From NCBI RefSeq assembly GCF_049856175.1, contig NZ_JBNDNA010000004.1:124001-188000 (forward strand): DNA of 64,000 bases. Reading direction: 5' to 3'. Source of the stretch: JB111 sp049856175. GTDB lineage: Bacteria; Actinomycetota; Actinomycetes; Actinomycetales; Actinomycetaceae. The notes beneath the pieces are model-generated. The model did not search any database. It was not told the origin of the DNA and saw nothing but the letters and a program-made list of their open reading frames with translations. The number at the start of each line of letters is the position of its first letter. Position 1 is the first letter of the stretch. The position numbers and the translations under genes are program-made. Of this stretch, positions 59,386 through 64,000 are shown piece by piece.

Positions 59386-60180
59386 CTACGCCACCCGGCC
59401 CTGATCGTCGGCGGACGCGTCATCGCCCGCGGACGCGTCGTCGCCCGCGGACGCGTCGTCGCAGGCGGCCGCGTCGTCGCCGGTGGCTGCGTCCCCGTCG
59501 GTACCGGCCCCCGCGGGCAGATCGTCGGCGTCGCCCTCGTCCTCGGGGATCCCCAGGTCGGGCAGGAACCGTCCCTGCGCCCAGCCGAGGAGCCGCTCGA
59601 GCGCCAGGCCGAGCAGGACCCCGCCGACGACGCCGACGACCACGCCGAGGAGCGGGTGGTCCTTGAGTGCCGCCCCGGCCCCGAAACCCAGGCCGACCGT
59701 GTAGGTCGCCCACACGACCGCGGCGATGCCGGCCAGCACGGTGAACCTCGTGCGCGGGTAGTCCACCGCTCCGGCCGTCATGTTGACGGCCACCCGGCCG
59801 AACGGGAGGAAGCGCGCGGCGAGGATGAGAGAGGCCCCCCGGCGTCCCAGCGCGCGCCGTGCGCCGGCTACCGCCCGCCTCCCCTGCGTGCCGTTGAGCA
59901 CCGGGATGCGCGCGAGCGGGATCTTGCTACCGATCCAGTACGCGATCTTGTCGCCGATGAACGCCCCGGCCGCGGCGACGGGCCAGAGGAAGTAGATGTG
60001 CGGTCCCTCCCCCGCGGCCGTGAGTGCCGCGGCCGAGATGACGACGCTCTCGCTGGGTGCCGCCGGGAAGAAGCCGTCGACGATGCAGCCCACCAGGACG
60101 ATGAGCAGCACCCACGGCGAGGACGCGAGGTCGACCATCCACGTCTGGACGGCGTCGACGAGCTCGAGCACCTCGCCCAT
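59386..60180 (-). CDS. DedA family membrane protein with acidic repeat tail
   Basis: The product (264 residues) has membrane segments from about 20 to 205 and the DedA hallmarks GCIVDGFFPAAPSESVVISAAAL, AAGAFIGDKIAYWIGSKI, ARFLPFGRVAVNMTAGAVDYPRTRFTVLAGIAAVVWATYTVGLGFGAG with the conserved Arg and Gly residues. DedA proteins are linked to lipid-carrier recycling and membrane homeostasis. The C-terminal tail is extremely acidic and made of repeats of about six residues (DDASAG) encoded by four 18-bp units; this tail would lie in the cytoplasm. glmM follows upstream on the same strand with 5 nt between. Confidence 0.87.
   Translation of the reverse strand: MGEVLELVDAVQTWMVDLASSPWVLLIVLVGCIVDGFFPAAPSESVVISAAALTAAGEGPHIYFLWPVAAAGAFIGDKIAYWIGSKIPLARIPVLNGTQGRRAVAGARRALGRRGASLILAARFLPFGRVAVNMTAGAVDYPRTRFTVLAGIAAVVWATYTVGLGFGAGAALKDHPLLGVVVGVVGGVLLGLALERLLGWAQGRFLPDLGIPEDEGDADDLPAGAGTDGDAATGDDAAACDDASAGDDASAGDDASADDQGRVA
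59411..59482. repeat. Four 18-bp tandem repeats inside the DedA tail
   Basis: Units gcggacgcgtcrtcgccc start at 59411, 59429, 59447 and 59465 (the last two diverge). In frame they give DDASAG-type repeats. Confidence 0.8.
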
Positions 60181-60185
60181 GGCGG

Positions 60186-61550
60186 TCAGGCGGGCAGCGC
60201 GAGCCGGTCGGCGACGACGGCGGCGAGCGCCTCCGCCTCCCGGCGCGCCTCGTCCTCGGTGCCGGCCTCCACCATGACGCGCACGACCGGCTCGGTGCCG
60301 GACGGGCGCAGGAGGACGCGGCCCCCGCCGCCGAGGCGCCCCTCGGAGGCGGCGACGGCCGCGGCCAGGCCCTCGTCGGTGGCCGCTGCGGCCCGGTCGA
60401 CGCCCTTGACGTTGAGCAGCACCTGCGGCAGGCGCGGGACGACGGCGGCGAGGTCGGCGAGCGTGCGGCCCGTCTGGACGACGCGCGCGGCCAGGAGCAG
60501 CGCGGTGAGCACGCCGTCGCCGGTCGAGGCGTGCGACGCGGCGATGACGTGACCGGACTGCTCGCCGCCGAGGACGAAGCCGCCGGCGCGCATGGCCTCG
60601 AGCACGTAGCGGTCGCCCACGCCGGTCTGCACCGTCGCGATGCCCGCGCGGTCCATGGCCTGCAGGAGCCCCAGGTTGGACATCACGGTGACGACGAGCG
60701 TGTCGTGCGCGAGCTCGCCCCGCTCGTGCAGGTCGGTCGCGAGGATCCCCATGATCTGGTCGCCGTCCACGAGCGTGCCGGTGGCGTCGACGGCGAGGCA
60801 CCGGTCGGCGTCGCCGTCGAACGCGACGCCGAACGCGGCGCCCGCGGCCACCGTCACGGCCTGGAGCTGCTCGGGGTGGGTCGACCCGCAGGCGTCGTTG
60901 ATGTTGTACCCGTCCGGGGAGGCGTTGAGCACGACGACGTCGGCCCCCGCCTCGCGCAGGGCCGCCGGAGCGATGTCGGAGGCGGCGCCGTTCGCGCAGT
61001 CCACGGCGACGCGCAGGCCGGCCAGGGGCGTGCCGGAGATCGCGCCGACGAGGTGCTCGACGTAGGTGGAGCCGGCCGTGACGGCGCCGGAGCCGAGCCG
61101 GCCCAGGCCGTCGCCGACGGGCGCGACGAAGTCGGTGCCCAGGAGGGCCTCGAGGCGGTCCTCGACGGCGTCGTCGAGCTTGAAGCCGCCGCGGGCGAAG
61201 AACTTGATGCCGTTGTCGGGCATCGCGTTGTGCGAGGCGGAGATGACGACGCCGAGATCGACGTCGGAGGTCGCGGTGAGGTGGGCGATCCCCGGGGTGG
61301 GCAGCACACCCACGTCGTCGACGTCGACACCCGCCGAGGCGAGGCCCGCGCACATCGCGGCCGACAGCATCTCGCCGGACACGCGCGTGTCCCGGCCCAC
61401 GATCGCCCGGGGCCGGTCGCCGGTGCCGTGCGCGGCCCCCGACGCGACCAGCTCGCGTGCGGCGGCGACGCCGAGCTCGAGCGCCAGGCTCGCGGTGATG
61501 TCCCGGTTCGCGAGCCCGCGAACCCCGTCCGTGCCGAACAGGCGTGCCAT
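60186..61550 (-). CDS. glmM: Phosphoglucosamine mutase
   Basis: GlmM turns glucosamine-6-phosphate into glucosamine-1-phosphate, the next step after GlmS. The 454-residue product starts ARLFGTDGVRGLAN, has the phosphoserine loop VVISASHNAMPDNGIKFF with S106, the metal-binding FGVAFDGDADRC, GDQIMGILA, GGEQSGHVIAASHA and the phosphate-binding RVLLRPSGTEPVVRVMVEA. The ATG follows GAGGAAGGGAACC, and the frame reading back to 61991 is shadow sequence from rpsI. Full length. Confidence 0.97.
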   Translation of the reverse strand: MARLFGTDGVRGLANRDITASLALELGVAAARELVASGAAHGTGDRPRAIVGRDTRVSGEMLSAAMCAGLASAGVDVDDVGVLPTPGIAHLTATSDVDLGVVISASHNAMPDNGIKFFARGGFKLDDAVEDRLEALLGTDFVAPVGDGLGRLGSGAVTAGSTYVEHLVGAISGTPLAGLRVAVDCANGAASDIAPAALREAGADVVVLNASPDGYNINDACGSTHPEQLQAVTVAAGAAFGVAFDGDADRCLAVDATGTLVDGDQIMGILATDLHERGELAHDTLVVTVMSNLGLLQAMDRAGIATVQTGVGDRYVLEAMRAGGFVLGGEQSGHVIAASHASTGDGVLTALLLAARVVQTGRTLADLAAVVPRLPQVLLNVKGVDRAAAATDEGLAAAVAASEGRLGGGGRVLLRPSGTEPVVRVMVEAGTEDEARREAEALAAVVADRLALPA

Positions 61551-61631
61551 CCGGTTCCCTTCCTCGATCTCGGTCCGCACCCAGCCTGCCAGGCCGGGGC
61601 GCTGCGCACTGGCGCGCCCGCGCGGATGTGA

Positions 61632-61666
61632 CGACGGCCCCGTCCCTTGCCGGGACGGGGCCGTCG
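61632..61666 (-). terminator. 15-bp hairpin downstream of rpsI
   Basis: CGACGGCCCCGTCCC (61632-61646) pairs perfectly with 61652-61666 across a 5-nt loop, 10 nt after the rpsI stop. Confidence 0.85.
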
Positions 61667-61675
61667 ACGAGGCGA

Positions 61676-62167
61676 TCAGCGCTTGGAGTACTGCGGCGCC
61701 TTGCGGGCCTTCTTCAGACCCGCCTTCTTGCGCTCGATGGCGCGGGCGTCGCGGGTGAGGAAGCCGGCCTTCTTCAGCTCGGCACGGTTCGCGTCGCGGT
61801 CGATGACGTTGAGCGCCCGGGCGACGCCGAGGCGCAGCGCGCCGGCCTGGCCGGACACGCCGCCGCCGGCGATGCGGGCGACGACGTCGAACCGGCCGTC
61901 GAGGTCGAGCAGCGTGAACGGCGAGCGCGCGAGCTGCTGGTGCAGCTTGTTCGGGAAGTACTCCTCGAGCGTGCGGCCGTTGATCGTCCACTCACCGGTG
62001 CCGGGGACGAGCCGGACGCGGGCGACGGCCTCCTTGCGGCGGCCCAGGGCCTGACCGGGGGCGGTGATCGAGGCGCCGGCACCCTCGGGGGCCGACTCGC
62101 TCTCTGACGTGTAGGTGGCGGGCGCGTCGTCTGCGTCGACGTCGAACTCGGTGGTGGGCTCGGCCAC
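61676..62167 (-). CDS. rpsI: 30S ribosomal protein S9
   Basis: The 163-residue product has an acidic N-terminal extension (about 1-35, common in actinobacteria), then the S9 core GRRKEAVARVRLVPGTGEWTINGRTLEEYFPN, ARIAGGGVSGQAGALRLGVARAL and the basic C-terminal tail GLKKARKAPQYSKR that reaches the ribosomal P site. Start GTG. It follows rplM by 29 nt and ends at a strong hairpin, so rplM-rpsI is a two-gene operon. Confidence 0.98.
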   Translation of the reverse strand: MAEPTTEFDVDADDAPATYTSESESAPEGAGASITAPGQALGRRKEAVARVRLVPGTGEWTINGRTLEEYFPNKLHQQLARSPFTLLDLDGRFDVVARIAGGGVSGQAGALRLGVARALNVIDRDANRAELKKAGFLTRDARAIERKKAGLKKARKAPQYSKR

Positions 62168-62196
62168 GGTTCTCCTCGTGGGTCTCGGTGGTGGGC

Positions 62197-62655
62197 TCAG
62201 GCCTTGGCGGGCTGCTGAGCGACCTGGTCAATGACGAACGGCTGCGGCTGCTGGGCCGCGTGCGGGTGCTCGGGGCCCGCGTAGATCTTGAGCTTGTCGA
62301 GCTGCTGACGACCCAGGGTCGTCCTCGGCAGCATCCCGCGCACGGCGCGCTCGACGGCGCGCGTCGGGTGCTTGGCCAGCATCTCCACGTACGTCGTCGA
62401 CTTGAGCCCGCCCGGGAACCCGGAGTGGGTGTAGGTCTTCTTGTCCGCCAGCTTGGCGCCGGTCAGGGCGACCTTGTCCGCGTTGACCACGACGACGAAG
62501 TCGCCGCCGTCGACGTGCGGGGCGAAGGTCGGCTTGTGCTTCCCACGGAGCAGGGTGGCGACCTGGCTGGCCAGGCGGCCCAGGACCACGTCGGTGGCGT
62601 CGATGACGTGCCACTGCCGCGTGACGTCGCCGGGCTTGGGTGTGTACGTGCGCAC
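62197..62655 (-). CDS. rplM: 50S ribosomal protein L13
   Basis: The 152-residue product is L13: VRTYTPKPGDVTRQWHVIDATDVVLGRLASQVATLLRGKHKPTFAPHVDGGDFVVVVNADKV, KKTYTHSGFPGGLKSTTYVEMLAKHPTRAVERAVRGMLPRTTLGRQQLDKLKIYAGPEHPHAAQQP. The GTG at 62655 is chosen because actinobacterial L13 begins M/V-R-T-Y; another GTG in frame lies at 62670 and GAGG lies between them. It is the first gene of the rplM-rpsI operon. Confidence 0.98.
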   Translation of the reverse strand: MRTYTPKPGDVTRQWHVIDATDVVLGRLASQVATLLRGKHKPTFAPHVDGGDFVVVVNADKVALTGAKLADKKTYTHSGFPGGLKSTTYVEMLAKHPTRAVERAVRGMLPRTTLGRQQLDKLKIYAGPEHPHAAQQPQPFVIDQVAQQPAKA

Positions 62656-62953
62656 GGGCGTATGCCTCACTACTACTGTCGGCGTTCTTGACGAACGGGT
62701 GCGGCGCTCGTGGGCGCCACCACCAATGGTCGGTTGCTTCGTGCCGTGGTCATCCTCGGCGCGACTCCGGCGAGTGGGAGGCACCGGGCGCACGAGGGAC
62801 GTACGACGACTCCCCAGGGTAGCCCACGCGGCCGGGTCGCGGGAGGTCCCGCCGTCGATCGCGCTCGTGACGGTGGCCACGGCGCGCTCAGGACGGCGTG
62901 CCGTCGGTGTCGTGCGTGCGGCCCGTGCCCACCGACGGTGCGGTCGGACCCCG
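62656..62953. other. Intergenic region before rplM
   Basis: A 298-nt gap between rplM and truA that must hold the rplM promoter. I cannot place a convincing -35/-10 pair; one candidate hairpin sits at the truA side (62901-62938). Confidence 0.5.
62901..62938 (-). terminator. Candidate hairpin after truA
   Basis: CCGTCGGTG (62901-62909) pairs with CACCGACGG (62930-62938), 16 nt after the truA stop, with a 20-nt loop that can pair further. Confidence 0.4.
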
Positions 62954-63991
62954 TCAGGGCGACGCCTCGTCCTCGTCGAGCGTGCGGACGCGTCGCGCGG
63001 CCCGGGCCCGCTCGGAGAGGAGCTCGTCCGCGGGGTAGCCGACCCCCTCGAGCGTGAGCCCGTGGGCGGGCGCGACGTCGACGCCGGCGGTCCGGCTCCG
63101 CAGCGCGAGCGCCTCCGCCGGCCAGGTCACCGGCCGCCTCCCCTCGCCCACGGCCAGCAGGGCGCCGGCGAGCGATCGGACCATCGAGTGGCAGAAGGCG
63201 TCGGCGCGCACGGTGAGGACGACGAGCCCGGCGTCCGGGCCGGCGTCCGCCCGCTCCACGGCGAGTGACTCGAGGGTGCGGATCGTCGTCGCCCCCTCCC
63301 GGGGCCGGCAGAACGACAGGAAGTCGTGCTCGCCGACGAGGCCGGCGGCCGCCCGTCCCATCGCTGCGCCGTCGAGGGCGCGCGGGTGCCACAGGACGGC
63401 GCCACGGCGCACGGGGTCCCGCGTGGCGACGCTGTCGCTCACCCGGTAGGCGTAGCGCCGCCAGGTGGCCGAGAAGCGCGCGTCGAAGCCCGGCGGGGCG
63501 GGGCGCACGCCGTGCACGACGACGTCGCTCGCCCCTCGCGGGCCGCTCGCCGAGCGCGCGAGCACCCCCGCGAGCCGCGTGCGGAGCGCGTCCGCGGGGT
63601 CCCGGTCCGTCCGGCCCGGCACCGCCGCCCATGCCTCCGCCGGCACGTCGACGTGCGCGACCTGGTGGTGCGCGTGCACGCCTGCGTCGGTGCGGCCGGC
63701 GACGGTGAGACGCAGCCCGGGCACGCGCAGGACGGTCGTCAGAGCCGCGGTGAGCTCACCCTCGACGGTGCGCAGGGCGGGCTGCGCGGCCCAGCCGGAG
63801 AAGGCGGTGCCGTCGTAGGCGAGGTCGAGCCGGACGCGCAGGGTCTCCGCGGCGTGCCGCCAGGCGGCCCCGGCGGCCCCGACGGCCCCAACGGCCCCGA
63901 CGGCCCCGACGGCCCGCGAAGCGTCCACGCCGGCACCCGGAGCGTCCCGCACGGCGTCCGCGGGCTCGGCGCCGGTCCCGTCGTCTCGCAC
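62954..63991 (-). CDS. truA: tRNA pseudouridine synthase TruA, start uncertain
   Basis: TruA makes pseudouridine at tRNA positions 38-40. The core begins near residue 51 (LRVRLDLAYDGTAFSGWAAQPALRTVEGEL), with the catalytic Asp in TVAGRTDAGVHAHHQVAHVDV (D102), FDARFSATWRRYAYRV, HDFLSFCRPREGATTIRTLESL and FCHSMVRSLAGALLAVGEGRR near the end. About 50 extra residues precede the core, including a V-G-A repeat. The GTG at 63991 is the outermost start in the window and the frame stays open to the edge, so the true start could lie beyond it or nearer the core. Comparison with mycobacteria suggests rplQ lies upstream. Confidence 0.93.
   Translation of the reverse strand: MRDDGTGAEPADAVRDAPGAGVDASRAVGAVGAVGAVGAAGAAWRHAAETLRVRLDLAYDGTAFSGWAAQPALRTVEGELTAALTTVLRVPGLRLTVAGRTDAGVHAHHQVAHVDVPAEAWAAVPGRTDRDPADALRTRLAGVLARSASGPRGASDVVVHGVRPAPPGFDARFSATWRRYAYRVSDSVATRDPVRRGAVLWHPRALDGAAMGRAAAGLVGEHDFLSFCRPREGATTIRTLESLAVERADAGPDAGLVVLTVRADAFCHSMVRSLAGALLAVGEGRRPVTWPAEALALRSRTAGVDVAPAHGLTLEGVGYPADELLSERARAARRVRTLDEDEASP
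63865..63917. repeat. 9-bp tandem repeat in the truA N-terminus
   Basis: About six imperfect copies of cggccccga. On the minus strand they encode V-G-A repeats in the disordered N-terminus. Confidence 0.75.
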
Positions 63992-64000
63992 CCGTGCAGG

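Overview
The window comes from a very high-GC actinobacterium. Gene order and family content point to the order Micrococcales (Cellulomonas/Georgenia-like). That placement is inferred from sequence character and synteny only; no database search was possible. It is ordinary chromosome: there is no insertion sequence, phage gene, integrase, CRISPR array, tRNA or rRNA that I can recognise, and no gene-free stretch exceeds 300 bases.

Layout. (1) 1-7,200: purH (cut by the left edge), purN, a small membrane protein, a cystathionine gamma-synthase/lyase, perM and sucDC. This is the purH-purN-perM-sucD-sucC order known from mycobacteria. (2) 7,360-13,050: an SGNH-type acyltransferase, the PcrA/UvrD helicase and a NYN-domain protein. 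(3) 13,190-19,660: an accessory envelope cassette of three membrane-anchored extracytoplasmic proteins, a NarL-type two-component system, a lipoprotein with an internal duplication, a DUF456 protein and a small membrane protein. (4) 19,777-26,760: guaA, a DUF3817 protein, a heterodimeric ABC exporter with complementary degenerate ATPase motifs, and a SURF1 protein. (5) 26,898-34,790: pta-ackA, fumC, guaB3, a DEDDh exonuclease and an AlkZ-like winged-helix protein. (6) 34,835-36,520: an octanucleotide repeat and a DUF222-HNH protein. (7) 36,619-44,165: guaB, a MerR-like regulator, a WhiB3-type regulator, groES under a CIRCE operator, a methyltransferase, a glutamate-cysteine ligase family protein and tsaD. 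(8) 44,244-50,430: ilvD, an XRE regulator and sdhCAB. (9) 50,569-58,341: a tightly overlapping operon read leftward from glmS through acpS, nnr, alr, tsaE, a membrane protein and tsaB to rimI. (10) 58,383-64,000: coaA, a DedA protein, glmM, rpsI, rplM and truA.

How the genes work together. Purine synthesis (purH, purN, guaA, guaB, guaB3), central carbon metabolism (sucCD, sdh, fumC, pta-ackA), wall precursors (glmS, glmM, alr), t6A tRNA modification (tsaD, tsaB, tsaE) and cofactors (coaA, acpS, nnr) dominate. Many starts lie 6-7 nt downstream of a -10-like hexamer with no usable Shine-Dalgarno sequence, so leaderless transcription looks common here, and I used that signal to choose several start codons. 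The most interesting items are the envelope cassette with its two-component system, the division of labour between the two ABC subunits, the operator inside the promoter of the MerR-like gene opposite whiB, and the unknown membrane protein inside the tsaE-tsaB operon.
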